Assembly: GCA_020152595.1 (NCBI GenBank)
Contig: JAIGNY010001912.1
Coordinates: 1,244,501-1,308,500 of the forward strand
Source of the DNA: Chiridota heheva
Lineage: Eukaryota; Echinodermata; Holothuroidea; Apodida; Chiridotidae
Length of the DNA: 64,000 bases
Direction: 5' to 3'
In this document: positions 11,089 to 23,839 of the stretch, one piece after another
Position numbering within the stretch: position 1 is the stretch's first letter
Layout: each line of letters begins with the position of its first letter
Position numbers and translations under genes: made by a program
The notes under the pieces: model-generated
The model's input: the letters and a program-made list of their open reading frames with translations, nothing else
Database searches by the model: none
What the model was told of the DNA's origin: nothing

Positions 11089-12806
11089 GGCAAGGTATTC
11101 ACTCAATTTTGGTCAAAAAGGGTCAAAAATCCATTTTTTTCTTTTTAATTTTATTTGAAAGTATGATATCTCTTCTTTTAATTTATATAGGTTGTGATAG
11201 TCAACTCCTCTTAGAAATGTATAAAAATTAGAGTCAAAAAAGGAAAAAGAAACTCCGAAAATACATTTTTCACCAAATTTTGCGACATTTTTACACTCAA
11301 AATACATAAAATTGAATATTTCCACTTTTACTCAACCAATTTTCATCATCTAAACACCAACATACAGCTTTAAATACAAGGAAAAAGCCTCTGTTTTCAC
11401 AGTTATTTCTCCTGGACCTATACCAATGATATTAAATGACAACTCCCTGGTCAAAGCAAGGATTTATACATGCATCAATCTTTATTTTTAGCCACATCCT
11501 GTCTAGTTTGGATCAAAGATAATTGAGTGACAGTAGAGGATTTTGTTTGTTTATTTTATAGTAGAAACACTCTCTCACATCAGCTGTTATCTCATTTGTA
11601 ATTGTGACTAACTGCATCATAAGTATTGTTTAGTATTAAAATAAGTAAAGTTATTTTTTTGCTAAAATGCCCAGGAAAAGGAAGAGAAAGTTTTTTGGAA
11701 ATAGGTTTTACAGGACCAATAAAAGTAAGGAAAACAGAAGATAGTGGGGAGAATCCCAGCACTGGGGCCAAATCAACAGACTCTAAAGCTTCAACTGAAA
11801 CTGAAACTTCTGGTATTTCAACATCTTTTGAAAAGATAAGAAAGTCCAAGTTAGATTCAGAAAGCCCAACATTTGCAGAAATAACAGGGAATAGGATTGT
11901 GGATGTTGAACTTTTTAATTCTTTTGTTAGTTCATTTCCATGTCCTTTATGTTATGGAAGGAAAGGATTTCTTTCAACGATGGTGACTTGGCTAAAGTTC
12001 AAGTTTTTTCTAAAATGGGAATTGAACCGGGATTTCATACTCGAAAGTTTTTGAAAAATTGCGATGATCGTCGGATAAAAAAGGCAGAAAAACAGTCTTC
12101 TACAAAGCAAAAAGAGGAGAGAAAAGCTAAATCTATCAAGAAAAAGGCAACAGAACAAGCACTGGCTGTACAGGAAGGCAATTTGTATGAAGCAGGGGCA
12201 TTTTAACAGGGAATTTTGTGACGGAAAGGATGTAAATGTGACATGCAACTTTTTTGACTTACGTGTGCACAACGTTTTTGCCGTTTTCTCGGAATTGAAT
12301 TTTCATTGGAAAGACAATCTTTGAAAATAAACTACTCCCTCATTTTTCATCCAATTAGCATGAAATTTGGCATACATCTTTAATTTCCATATCTAAACAT
12401 CCTCCGCTACAATTAAGGTACCCCTATACTTACTTTTTGAGAAAAATGGTCCTGAATATTTAATGAGGTACAAATGTTTTACATTTTTTATGATTACGAA
12501 ACAAAATTATCCATAACTTAAAATATCTGTCATGTTTGTACACCATTGTAGTCTAATTCATTTATACAGCTTTCTTTTATATCTGTAGCAAATTTCATGG
12601 ACCTACCCCTTGTACTTTTTGAGTTATATGAATTTGAAATAATGCACTTTTGGAATAATGGCCATTTTGATTGACCTCATTAATATGCATGAATGAGGTC
12701 AATGTCATTATAAAAAAAATTCTTTTTGCATAACCTTTCTAGTATCCAAATATCATCTTTGTGGATGCTTTAGTTCAGAATATAGAAATTGAGTGGATAC
12801 CTTGCC
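11089..12806 (+). mobile_element. Kolobok-type DNA transposon derivative with TTAA target duplication (1,718 bp)
   Basis: The termini GGCAAGGTATTCACTCAAT and its complement (at 12788-12806) match at 18 of 19 positions. They are flanked by TTAA on both sides (11085-11088 and 12807-12810). Inside is a broken reading frame with N- and C-terminal features of the Mutator-like transposase domain found in Kolobok elements, and Kolobok duplicates TTAA. The catalytic middle is missing, so the copy is non-autonomous. A hairpin (arms TTGACCTCATT and AATGAGGTCAA, 12671-12702) lies near the right end. piggyBac also uses TTAA, but the protein remnant favours Kolobok. Confidence 0.75.
11667..12206 (+). pseudogene. 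Internally deleted Kolobok transposase remnant
   Basis: The start codon at 11667 opens a basic leader MPRKRKRKFFGNRF. The frame shifts by one base near 11705-11710. It continues through a Ser/Thr/Glu-rich stretch to NRIVDVELFNSFVSSFPCPLC, the typical N-terminal motif of the Mutator-like/Kolobok transposase domain. Near 11955 the frame changes again and resumes as FNDGDLAKVQVFSKMGIEPG, then DDRRIKKAEK, a lysine-rich stretch and EGNLYEAGAF followed by a stop. That corresponds to the C-terminus of the family. A normal protein would be several hundred residues, and the central acidic catalytic region is absent. This suggests deletion of the core with the ends kept, as in a typical non-autonomous derivative. 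Confidence 0.7.
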
Positions 12807-13055
12807 TTAAGGTTCCTTGTTAGACCTGAGTATAGTGGATAGATTGATGTGCTTTTGCAAAGCCGATCCCTCTGGGTTTGACTTGCTTAATTGAGCACAG
12901 TAGTTGGTCAGTTAAGCGTTGGCTTATGATGTGAAAGGTCTGTGTTAATTCACCAGAGTATCAAATCACATGATGTAGGGCAAATGGCTTTATTGAAAAA
13001 TTTGATTATATATCAAAATATCTATATTTAGTCTTTTTATGGCAGTAACTTTTAA

Positions 13056-13618
13056 GGAATATTCGCTGGATTTTCATTTTTTCATATATGACAAAAAATT
13101 TGTAGAAACAAAGTAGTGAAAAAACTATGTTAACATCTTATTCCGTGTTATAACAATTTAAAGAGTAGAAAATGTTCTTAAAAACACTTCGTACAGTATA
13201 TGTCCTTCGGCTTGATGATGACATCAAAGCAATTCCAGCACAGTTCTTATGTATTTCTTATCAATCTAATTACATTTTTTTTACATTATCAAACAGCAAT
13301 TTTGGTTTGTTATAGAGATAGGGTGAAATATATAATTTACAAGAAAACATTTTGTTTTTTCTTGGTGTACATCACATTTACAATGGGAAGGGGAAAAAAT
13401 ACAAATCATTTTTAGAAAAATACAAAAGATGTGTTGTTGAAATTGTCTTTATGACATCACAGATGTTGTCAATCAAGTCACTGTTTTCCAAATTCAAAAA
13501 CACTTTAAAATTTTGTAACTTCTACATAGAATAAAATATTAAACAGTTTTTACCACTTTGCTTCTAAAAATTTCCTCTATCATATATCAAAAAAATGAAA
13601 ATCCATGGGAATATTCTT
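13056..13618. mobile_element. Foldback MITE 1, TTAA-flanked
   Basis: Left end TTAA|GGAATATTCGCTGG (13052) and right end CCATGGGAATATTCTT|TTAA (13619-13622). The two halves are approximate reverse complements over most of their length, for example TCATATATGAC against TCATATATC and the matching poly-purine tracts. Each arm holds TGACATCA (13219-13226 and 13452-13459). No coding sequence. Confidence 0.75.
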
Positions 13619-13622
13619 TTAA

Positions 13623-14661
13623 CTTATTTCAGTCCTAGGAATAACTTTGTAGCAAGTACTCAGTTATTCATGTTATCGCTGGACCCTTTTACATTAGTAG
13701 AAGACTACTTTACTATAAATCTTTTATCTTTATAATGTTTCCAACCATTGCAGTAAATGATCATATCATCATAATTCATCTCAGTATGTAACACAATACA
13801 GATATCAGTACTTGGGTATACCTCACACCATTGTAAACTCAGGTAAAGACTCTACATATGCCCTTCCTATAGTATAAAAGAATGTAATCACTTTTCCTAC
13901 AGTCTCCTTTGACTTTTATCACCCTCCATAACTTACGGGTAATTAATGACACTTTTTGTACTATGTAATAAAGTGCTATGAGCAGTCCATGGAATGTACC
14001 ACTACTTTAATGGGGTTCTTGGAATTTTATAGGTTGAGATGAATCATGCAAATGGGCACATACAGTTTATGGCAATGTTCCCTGACAAGTACATGAAACT
14101 GTTTAGGTTTTGTAGCATCTGATTAGCATTATACTTATTTCATATAAGATACTTCTTTTAATTAAACAAAGATTTAAAAAAAATGTAATTCTTATTATTT
14201 CTTTAAATAAAACTTGAGTTGCTCATGAGAAATTTCATGCAATGTGTGAAATGCATAATTGTTAACTAGAAGGAAATCTTGACTTTTTGAAGAAAGAATG
14301 AATTGATCAATATATCCATGCCTTCAAATACATCATTGTGTATAGTATTACAGAATGAGTTCTCCGCTTCTGATTTATGAAATAATACTGAATAAAATCT
14401 TTCTTCAAAAACAATAAATGAAACATGTTCTTTAGCACATAGGAACTATGAAATCAAAAGGAAGCTTTGATCAGTATCACATTTCCTTATGAGCTATTAT
14501 TATTACAAAACATCTTGCAACACAGCATTATGAAACAAGGAAAGAAACAAGTTTGATCTAGTAGTAAATACAAATGCAAGGGCTACTTTTAGGTTGCATG
14601 CTGATACTAAAAACTCTGCAGTTCTTTCTGCCAAGTCTAAGCCAAAATACTAAATAATTAA
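13623..14661. other. Intronic sequence, no gene recognised
   Basis: AT-rich, no repeat or exon recognised. Confidence 0.4.
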
Positions 14662-17140
14662 TTTGTTTGTTTGTTTGATGAGGTCTTAACGACACCACGA
14701 CAACGAAGGTCAAATTGTGCCTGAGAGGTCAGATCATTTTAGAGGTAGTAAGGAAAGAGACCAGGGGAAGAATGAGAGAAACTCAAGAACAAAAGCCAGA
14801 AAGCTGTGATCGAGAGAGGAGGTGCATGGGTAAAACTAAAAACAAAGCAGAGAGGGGGTGGAAGAGGAGGATCAAATATGGTCGTAGAGGGATGCATGCT
14901 GAAGGAAGGAGACTATTTTATCTGGAGGATTTTTCTGGAAGAACTCAGCAATTGAGTTGTGGGGAGCGAGAGAAGCTCTGGGAAGGTTGTACAGGGGCAA
15001 GCAAGGAGAACGTGTTGGATTGTAAGGATGCAGTGGCAATTGTTACAGAGGGTTGGGGGAACCAATAAGGAGGTGGGAGTGAGTGAGGTGGGTGTGACCA
15101 ATTCTAAGACGGGTAATATGAAGCGTTGTCGATACTGAGAAAGGTTGTTGATGGTGGATTTGATCGGGATTGTGGGCTGGATAACATGGAGTTTGTTATC
15201 AATTTGGAAGTTCCATAAGGTTTGCCAGCGGTCACGAACAAGAGAAGCGATAAGCGGCTTGATGTCAGAGAGGGTTTTGGGAAAAGGGAAGGGAGGAGGT
15301 TAAGGGCAAGCTTAGCGGCTGTATCAGCCCTGTCATTGCCAGGGATGCCAACATGGCTGGGTATCCAGAAGAAAAGAACACTTTTCCTGCAGAGGGTGGG
15401 AGAAAAGAGTTTCCGGAGGAGGAGGTGGCAGGTGAGGTTATCCCATTTAAGATTGAGTAATGAAGTAAGAACAGCCTTTGAGTCAGAGAAAATGGCAAAG
15501 TGACTAAGAGGAGAGTACTCAATAAAGTTGAGGGCGAGGAGAATGGCCTTAGCCTCGGCTGAAAAGATGGATGAGTGGTCAGGAAGTCTGCTACTGAGGG
15601 TGATGTCTTGGATGATGGCAGCAGCAGCTGTCTTGTTGCCTTCCTTGGAGCCATCAGTATAGATGGAGGTGTAATTTGAGAGTTGGTCTTTGATTTGGTT
15701 GTGGAGATTGATGAAGAGATTAGGTGAGTTTGAGTTTTGTTATAAGTGGAGAGGTCTAGGTGGACAGAAGGAAGGGGTGGCCCAAGGCGGAAAAGTGGGC
15801 CAGGAATAGGTGCCGAGAGTGGCGGGGTTGATGCCAAGTTGAAAGAGGTCTGATTTAATGCGTAAGCTGAAGGGGCGATAGGGTTTTAGTCCTATCAAAG
15901 AGGAGGAGAAATTGGGGTACCTAATGAGGTTGTAAACAGGGTTCTGGGTGTTGGTGAGGACTCTAAAAGCATAGGAGAGGCTAAGCTTTTTACATCTAAG
16001 TAGAAAGGGGTTCGTTGGCTTCAACATGAAGGCTAGTGATTGGGGAGGTCCTGTAGGCTCTAGACAAAGCCTGAGGGCTTCATTTTGGATGGTGTTAATG
16101 TGGTTGAGGTATGAGTTGTGAGCGACACAGTAAACAATATTGCCATAGTCAAGCTTGGCACTAATGGTGAGCCTGAAAATTTTGAGGAGAGCATAGCGGT
16201 TCGCTCCCAAGTAGTGTTGAGAGCAGTCGGAGGAGGTTGGGAGCTATTGCATTTTAGTTTCAGGTTGGTGATGTGTGGCTTGTAGGTGAGCTTGGGGTCT
16301 AGAGTTAGACCAAGGAACTTTGTGTTTTCAACTTTAGGGATGCGATTCCCATTGAGCACAAAGTTCGGGTTGGGGTGGAGGTTGTTGAAATGACAAAAGT
16401 GCATGCAGACTGTCTTGTCTTTGGAGAATCTAAAACCGTTATTGTTGCTCCAGACTTGCAGCTGATTGAGGCTGGTTTGAAGCCTATTTTCAACAATAGG
16501 AAAGCTAGGGGAGGAGTAGAAGATGGTGAAGTCATCCACGAGAGGGTACGCGTTTGATGCTGGGGCCAAGGTCATTCCCGATGTCATTAATGCTCAGGTT
16601 GAAAAGAGTGGGGAGAGGATGCTGCCTTGGGGGACGCCCTCTTCTTGGGGTACGGCTTGGAGAGGGTGTGGCCAATACGAACTTGGAACTGCCTGGGTGA
16701 GAGGAAGTTTTTAATAAAGATGGGAGGTGGCCTCTGAGGCCAATGGTGTGAAGTTTCGGGTAATGCCGTATTTCCAAGTAGTGTCGAAAGCTTTCTCGAG
16801 GTCAAAAAATATGGCAATGAGGTGTTCCTTTTTGCAAAGGATTCCCGGATAGCGGTGTCGGCGTAATTAACTGGTCTAGGTATTGCGGCGTTTTGGAAGC
16901 CGCTTTGGTGAGGAGAGAGGATTCTGTTGGTCTCGAGGAACCAGTTTAGTCTCTGATTAATGATCTTTTCCATAATTTTACAGAGACAGCAAGTAAGGGC
17001 GATGGGTCGGTAGCTGGTGGGGTCGGTGCTATCCTTCCCCGGTTTAAGGACGGGGATGACAATAGCTGTCCTCCAGATAGGGGGAAAGGAGTGTGAGGAC
17101 CAAATGTGGTTGAAGATGGTGAGTAGGGTAGTGGTGGCTT
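14662..17140 (-). mobile_element. I-type non-LTR retrotransposon copy C (RT + RNase H)
   Basis: 3' tail of TTTG repeats at 14662-14677 (minus strand CAAA). On the minus strand, from 5' to 3', it carries RT motifs (LKPGKDSTDPTSYRPIAL near 17040, NRILSPHQSGF near 16900) and an RT active site LVDD at 16531-16542. Beyond the RT comes GNIVYCVAHNSYLNHI near 16130, then an RNase H domain near 15300-15700. Several frameshifts break the ORF into overlapping pieces. It is 5'-truncated near 17140, where similarity to copy A stops. This copy retains the ~1.08 kb segment deleted from copy A. Confidence 0.85.
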
Positions 17141-17543
17141 TGATGACCAAACGTTATACTCCTAATACATAAAAAGAAAAATGATGAATTCAGACGGAAT
17201 TATTTTAAATGCTGAACTACCCTTGATTTATCAAGGATAGCTTTAGTGTTCATGGGCTATAAATAGGTATAGACAACATTTATCTACATAATTTTTTATT
17301 TAAGACAGAAATTGAAAGAATCATAAAAAGATCTGTAGGTGTCATAACAATAAATCCTCAAAATTTCATCAACAACAACTTGAAGAAGTACTGATAATCT
17401 ACCAAGGAGATGGGACATGCAGTTATTATCCCTTATTTTATCTCTTGTATGTTTTGTCCTGGAAAGGGGGCATAAGCTTCTCTCAATTTCATTCCAATAA
17501 TACAGTAGTTGACAGTATCTCATCTATCTCTCTCCTTCTCTCT

Positions 17544-18125
17544 CTAGGTGCCGAGTCTGAAACAGACATTGGCGATCATAGCCTTCCAGTCACTTCTGTT
17601 TAGGGCAAAGCGCATAAACTTATTGTTACTTAGGATGTTGTTGGTTTCCCAGTTGTTTAAGCTTTGGACATATTTGACTCGCTGCCTTCCTTGGCTTCTT
17701 TTGCTCTCAATTTTTTCATATACTGCAAGCTGTTCCAATCCACCCTCCCGATAAACAAGCCCAAAATATTTCATCTGTCTCCTTCTAATGGTATTGAGTA
17801 GGGAGGGACCTGTCCATGCCTGAAGCTATCAGGACATCATCATTTGTTTTCTTTTCTCCTAATGAACATTTCTGTTGCTTCTAATCTTTTCTTGACGTCA
17901 CTGGTAATTGTCCAGCATTCACAGCCATAGAGAAGAGTAGATCATCCATATGCCTTCAAGAAACAGACTTTTGTATCCATTCCAATATTTCTATTTTTCA
18001 GAATTGGATTCATTTTTGTAAACATGTCTTTGGCAATTGCAATGCGTTTTCCTAACTGCGTTAATGCACCGACTATCTGATGTTAATGTGTAGCTCAAGT
18101 ACTTAAACTGTTTAAGTCTAATACA
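17544..18125 (-). mobile_element. C-terminal tail of a second LINE family (RTE/CR1-like)
   Basis: The frame ending at 17544 reads KYFGLVYREGGLEQLAVYEK, then GRQRVKYVQSL and ends WKAMIANVCFRLGT, a typical C-terminus of endonuclease-reverse transcriptase ORFs. Further upstream on the minus strand, broken frames give YGCECWTI and KYLSYTLTSD, also standard for that region. A GA/GATA-rich simple repeat at 17519-17547 abuts the stop and may be the 3' tail. The rest of the element is missing. I cannot place the clade with certainty. Confidence 0.7.
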
Positions 18126-18929
18126 GCTTAAGTCTAATTAAATAAACAGAGAAAGCACAATCATTTGAAATGAAAGCTTCCAACGAGACTTTTATCCTTA
18201 ATCTTCAGCTATAAATAACTTGTGCAACAACATCAAAAAAAGGGGAAAGACGTGCAAGTTAAGAGGAAAGATGAATCAAAAGAGAGTTATCGTCTTTGAA
18301 ACCTGTTTCAAAATAGGTTGATGATTATCAATGCTTGCTGTGGAGAAACTTCAGTTTCAAGAAACAAATACTAACATACTGCATATAACTTCTTGATAAA
18401 CACATAAAGAAATCTAGAAAATCACAACAAATTCAGAAAATGATCAACATAATAAAGTACTTCTTTGCATCAATTGTATTTTGAGTTGTTCAACTTTTAT
18501 ACACAACTGTCAAAATTAAACAGAAGAAAAATAATACATAGCATTAATGAAAAATAGACACATGAAAAGTTATAAGGGAAAAGATTTAATCAAAGGCAAA
18601 CTCAAATTTCTGAGAAATAAATCTCTTTTTTAAGCGATAGCAATTCCTTTAAGAGCATCGTCTTTGCAATCTTGAGAGCAGAATCAATATCATTAATTGT
18701 AATCAGGGGCATAGTGAGGAGGCTTCCAATAGAGGTGCAAGCTTTCATTTGCCGACAGGTACTACTAATTTGCCGAAAAATTGTCAATTATGTTCAGCAG
18801 CGGTATTTGACATGGGGGGCAGATTTAATTTATGTCCCAAAATACTAACAAAAATGTATAAGTCTCTTATTATGGTATAACTATTTGTAAAGGGAGGGGG
18901 AAGGTGTGGGGTGGTAAATCTAATGGAAA

Positions 18930-19580
18930 TTTAGGTAAAATTTCAAGAAAATGGACTAAGGACTTTTAACGGAAATTTCTCCAAAATTGATGAAAATTTT
19001 CCCAAAATTAATAAAAATTAACCCAAAATGAAGGTTTCACAAACATTTAAGGGAATTTCCTAAAAATTGAAGCAAATTTTATAAGAATTGATGTAAATTT
19101 CCCGAAAATGAAAGAAGAAAAAAAATCCGAAAATGAAGGACATTTCACAAAAATTGAAGCAAATTTCCTGAAAATGAAGACAAACTTTCGAAATAAAGGA
19201 CATTTCTTGAAAATTGATGAAAATTTCTGAAAATTGTTGCAAATTTCCCGAAAATTGATGCAATTTCCCCCCAAATTGATGCAAATTTTCCGAAAATTGA
19301 AGCAGATTTTCGGAAATTAAAAAAATCCTGGGAAAATCTTTTTTTTTGAAGGACATTTCCTAAAAATTGATGCAAATTTTACGAAAATGAAGACATTTTC
19401 AATTATGAGAATTGATGCAAATCTCCCGAAAATGAAGAAGATATCCTGAAGGAAATTTCCTGAAAATTGAAGCAAATTTCATAAAAACTGAAAGTAAATT
19501 CCTGAAAATGAAGAAAAGTTTTTAAAAATTGAAGCAAATTGAACAAAAATTGAAGAATTCTCGAAAATTGAAGATTTCTG
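18930..19580. repeat. Degenerate AAATTGAxGCAAATTTCC minisatellite
   Basis: Variants of AAAATTGATGCAAATTTCC recur roughly every 18-37 bp in an irregular array of well over 15 units. Open frames on the minus strand here (Phe/Ile/Ser-rich) are by-products of the repeat. Confidence 0.7.
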
Positions 19581-19812
19581 GAAGAAAAGATGCTATGATG
19601 GAATCTTGCCTCTTCAAAATCAATTCATAAGACCTTCATTATGGAGGGGGGAAGGGGTGGGGGTGGGGGTAATGGTACTTGGCCCCCAACCAAATTATTG
19701 GAAGCCCTGACCTCCTGTTCCTACGTCATTAAAGTTATATTAAAAAGGAAGCAAGAAATGGTCAACCTTGAAAATGTAAGGGTTTATGCTTAATTTTGCA
19801 TTAAACTTTCAA

Positions 19813-19922
19813 TTTATTTACACCCATAAGCCAACAAAGTTTCCAAATTTGTCGATGACCACCCCCCTTTATTTACACCCATAAGCCAACAAAGTTTCCA
19901 AATTTGTCGATGACCACCCCCC
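19813..19922. repeat. Two-copy 55-bp tandem duplication
   Basis: The unit starting TTTATTTACACCCATAAGCC occurs twice with identical sequence apart from the run of C at its end. Near-identity suggests a recent event. Confidence 0.85.
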
Positions 19923-20363
19923 TCCCCCACCCTTGGCTACGCCCCTGCTGGAAAATATTCATTGGTTCAGAAGGAAATGGTTGGAAGGAAATCGATGTTT
20001 AGACTTTTGTCGGAATTTAATCTTCTTTGTTGGGAAATGCGATGTTTAGAATTGAAGTGACAGAAGAAGAAAAAACTAATCCACCGTTTGTCGGAAAATC
20101 TGATCTCTTGTCGTAAAATACAATGTACCAGTACTGTACTGACTACTCCGTCTCTTCGTCAGGCCCAAAAACATAGTTAACCACTTTCTTCTACTCCTTC
20201 TTTTTTGCTTTCCTTCTTTCTTTTTTCCTCATTCTTCCTTTCTTTCCTTTTTTCCTCTTTCTTCTTTTTCTTCTCCCTTTTTCTTTTTGCCGACAAGCAT
20301 GTTCAATTTGCCGGCAACCTCAAGTTGGTGGGGGTGTGGCACCCCTGTTTGGCTATGCCCCTG

Positions 20364-21651
20364 ATTTATAATGTCTTAATTGTTTCTTAAGTGTTCACTG
20401 AAACAGAATAAACATGTCTGGAATGATAACAGGAAGCTGATTTACATCTCCTAGCTCCTAAATTCTAGATAGTGATGGTAAATTTAACAACATTGAGAAA
20501 CAATATTCTACACTTTAATACAGTTTTGCATATCTGGATTCTAGAGTATCTATGGAGACCTGACATTTTCAAATGGTGAAGTTCAACAGTATTGTAGTTG
20601 AATGTTTTGTTACCCTTTGTCCCTGAACACTTCCAGAAACCTTCACATTCTTAAGTCTTCCCAAGATGATAAACAGGCCAGAAAAAAATTAGGTTAATCA
20701 AAGGGAAAATGAATACAAAGGGAAGGTATATGTTCAGCTGGCAAAGAACATAGGAGCTTTCATGTCATATATATATTCTATTTACATTATCTAGGAAGTT
20801 AAAATGTCTGCTGATGCAAAATATATATTTTTTTTTAATGTTACATTCAAACTGAATATGTTCTTTTCAAATAAAAATAGTTTTAAATTAATGTGTAACA
20901 TCATGACATAATTGTATTATGGTTCATGAAAGACAACATGGTCAAAGCCTGAAAAGGGGTTCATAGGAATAAAATGGGGGTATAAAGGTTTTTTTCCACA
21001 TTGGAAAATATTTGGAATTGAATTTAACAGCTAGCTTGGGTTGAATTTGAACAAACAACTAAACTAAAAATTCAACTATTATCATCTACCAGCAAATACT
21101 TGGGTTCAAGCTCATCTTCATGATTTGTCCCCTTCCCCCCATACAACCATTTTTTTCTCCAACCACCAAGATTGCTTTCATTTTCTAGTCCCCCTGTATT
21201 TTCTAAATTGAATCCCCCTGTTTCAATAATCCCCATTTTGCATGAAGAAAAACAAAATGTTCATCAAATTTCTTTAGTTGAAACATTAGATCAGAAAAAC
21301 ATTATTGTAAAATAAGTTACCAGAGCTGTATATTGAGATTACATAATTAACTGTCACTCCTAATTCAGACTCTTTAAGTACTGTGCAACACTGAAGTCAC
21401 TGCTAAATTGTTAACCCTACGTTTGGTTTTGGGTTTTTTTTATGAAAGAAGACAGTTCTATTTCTATAAGATATTCACCAATGCAAACATAGTCTTAATG
21501 GTCAACAAAAATATATTCAACAAATTTATTTGCATCAATACATTTTACAAAACAATTACAAAAAGTCCACATATTTTCAGACCTAATTTGTTTTCAAAAA
21601 TCCATCCATAAACATGAAAACACTTGCAGGAATGATGAAAAGAAAATCTTT
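20364..21651. other. Intronic sequence, no gene recognised
   Basis: AT-rich, with a run of T at about 20829-20837 and a C-rich patch near 21130-21230. No exon or RNA gene seen. Confidence 0.4.
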
Positions 21652-21655
21652 TTAA

Positions 21656-22258
21656 AGACATGATAATACAATCATTATTTCATACGATAGAGGATTAAAT
21701 CTTAACCAACTGGCAAACACAGCTAGTCAAAATCTTATTCCTATCTCAAGTTTGAAATTGACACATGGGAGCTGCCATTTTGTTCAATCGTATATTGAAA
21801 TATTGTGCGTGATGACATAATTTCCCCCCAATAGGGACATAAGGATTATAGTGTATTTCTTGATAAATGTGATTTTATCTTAATTTATTCAAAAAAGTTT
21901 TTATTCCAAAATGATGTGACATGAAGTTTTAACACGTTTTGATAATTTCATGTGTACACAAAAATTTCCTTGACTCTTACAAAAGAAAAACAATTTTTCA
22001 TCAGCTAGAAATTTTTAGGTAGATTTTAAAGAAATACAAAGCATTCCAACATCCTGCTGGGCTGATGACATCATAATCTGCATGCTTTGAAATCAAAATG
22101 GCAGCTCCCATAGTACTATTATGTAGTAGCATAAAAGTTTTTAATAATTACAAAAAAATGTGTAAGATTGTTTCAGGAGTTATGAATCTTGGTCAGAAAA
22201 TTTGTTACTTTTAATTCTATCACATGAAATAAAGATTATGTCAGACTTTATGTCTCCT
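21656..22258. mobile_element. Foldback MITE 6, TTAA-flanked
   Basis: TTAA at 21652-21655 and 22259-22262. The arms contain the exact inverted pair GGGAGCTGCCATTTTG / CAAAATGGCAGCTCCC (about 21767 and 22097). The outer parts pair more loosely (TTTCATACGATAG against CTATCACATGAAA). TGACATCA occurs at 22066-22073. Confidence 0.7.
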
Positions 22259-22262
22259 TTAA

Positions 22263-23274
22263 AAATAAGAAACTTTGATTCAAGGCTACACAAATATAAA
22301 GTGTATGAACCATACCATGAAAAAAAAGTGAAGAGATGGAATTTAATGTACATAAAAGATGTAAGATTTACAATACATTTTGGAATCAAGGTATAAGGCG
22401 GCAAATTTGATGGATTACCAGAATTAGTACTCATGCTCTGCAAAAAATGCATTAATTTCAACCCAAAATTTATGTTCATGTATCTAGGCATGTATTCATC
22501 TGTGCTGCAAATGTTTTACTGTTCTTCGATAATCAATGTTAATAAATGTTTAACGCCAGATATCATGTAACATGGACAGTAATATACAATCAAAGTCAAC
22601 CTTTCTGATTGGTCAGATACAAATACCGACAACCAATCAATAATCGACACGGAAGTAATATAACACTGTACATACACACAATGCATACAGTTCTTATTAA
22701 ATTATAAATGATCCACAATCGGATGTGACGTGAAAGATATAATCATCACAATTTTATTAATTTTACTGAGACAAGATTTCCTCTTTAAACAATGTTAAAA
22801 AAAAAATGACTGGACATTTGCTTTCATTATAAAATATTTCATTAAAAAATTAAAAGCTAGAAATCTTTCTTTCTAAATACTATCAAAGGCCTTGCACAAA
22901 CCAGGTAATATGTTATCCCTGTACAGACAATCAACCGCCCTGGGGTTTGTTCCTCGCTTCATTAATACTGTGCATGTAGTCAACTCGTGACGAAACAACA
23001 ATACAGTCGTGATTAGACAATGTCATAGCGATACCAAGAAGGTACCTCTCCGAATAAACCCAGAATGGAATGAGCTTGTTATCTACCGGTGTATAGAATG
23101 TATGTCACTATTTGACACATAATTCAATGTTGTTTGAAGCAGTTGCAACTCTTGTATTTAGAATAATTTTGGATGCAGAGTGGATAAGTTTTTTTCAAAT
23201 CAATTTCAGAATATAGTCGAAATGAGGATGCAACGTTTGGTTATTTCACTTTGTCTCTCACCAAAATGACAAGG
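22263..23274. other. Intronic sequence, no gene recognised
   Basis: No exon or RNA gene seen; AT-rich with scattered short ORFs lacking any recognisable motif. Confidence 0.4.
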
Positions 23275-23278
23275 TTGA

Positions 23279-23835
23279 AAGGAATATTCCCATGGACTTT
23301 CATTTTAATATATTTGATAGAGGACAATAAAGGAAATAGATCGGTGAAAAAACCATTCAATATTTCATTCCTTCAGAAAGTTATTGAATCTTAAAGATTT
23401 TTCTTGTCTGCATTAAAGAGATTGTTGGTCTAAGTCATCATTATGATGTCATCACAGCACTTCTATACTATTCTTTATGTATTTGTTTGAAAATTATTTT
23501 CGTTTTTCTAAATGATTAAGAGAAAAAATTCTTCAAAAATTCTTAAGAATAAATTTACAATGATGTTTTCCAATCTGTTCTTGTAACTTATATTTGAATT
23601 ATGAAAAATTGGCAATCAAAGAAATACATAAAAATTAGTACAAAAAGTACTGTGATGACTTCATAATGATGACTTAGACTCAGCATCAAAGTCATTTTTA
23701 TGAGGGTAAGAAAAATCTTCAAAGTTTAATAACTTCTTCAAGGAATGCGATATCAAAATGTTTTTTTTTTACCAATCTGTTTCTTATTTTTTCTTTATCA
23801 AATACATCAAAATGAAATTCCATAGAATTATTCCT
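23279..23835. mobile_element. Foldback MITE 2
   Basis: Left end TTGA|AAGGAATATTCCCATGG (the TTAA looks mutated to TTGA) and right end CCATAGAATTATTCC before TTTAA (23835-23839). The arms pair over long stretches: ATTGTTGGTCTAAGTCATCA in the left half faces ATGATGACTTAGACTCAGCA in the right. TGATGTCA lies at 23444-23451. Its termini resemble foldback MITE 1. Confidence 0.75.
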
Positions 23836-23839
23836 TTAA

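Larger units (their letters stand above)
18704..20363. mobile_element. CAGGGGC-ended hAT-like composite element
   Basis: Left end CAGGGGCATAGTGAGG and right end TTGGCTATGCCCCTG form inverted termini. Similarity continues inward: both arms carry TTTGCCGACA and AATTTGCCG motifs. The flanks (ATTGTAAT and ATTTATAA) give only a doubtful 8-bp duplication. An extra internal end of the same type (CTTGGCTACGCCCCTG, 19937-19952) suggests nesting or two joined copies. The interior holds a degenerate minisatellite, a 55-bp duplication and a polypyrimidine tract (20190-20290). No transposase. Confidence 0.55.

Noticed and set aside
11952..12272. 106-codon minus-strand ORF
   Set aside because: Antisense shadow of the lysine-rich end of the Kolobok remnant.
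12830..12960. tRNA-like TATAGTGG ... GGGTTTGACTTG sequence
   Set aside because: A- and B-box matches are weak, and no cloverleaf arms pair well.
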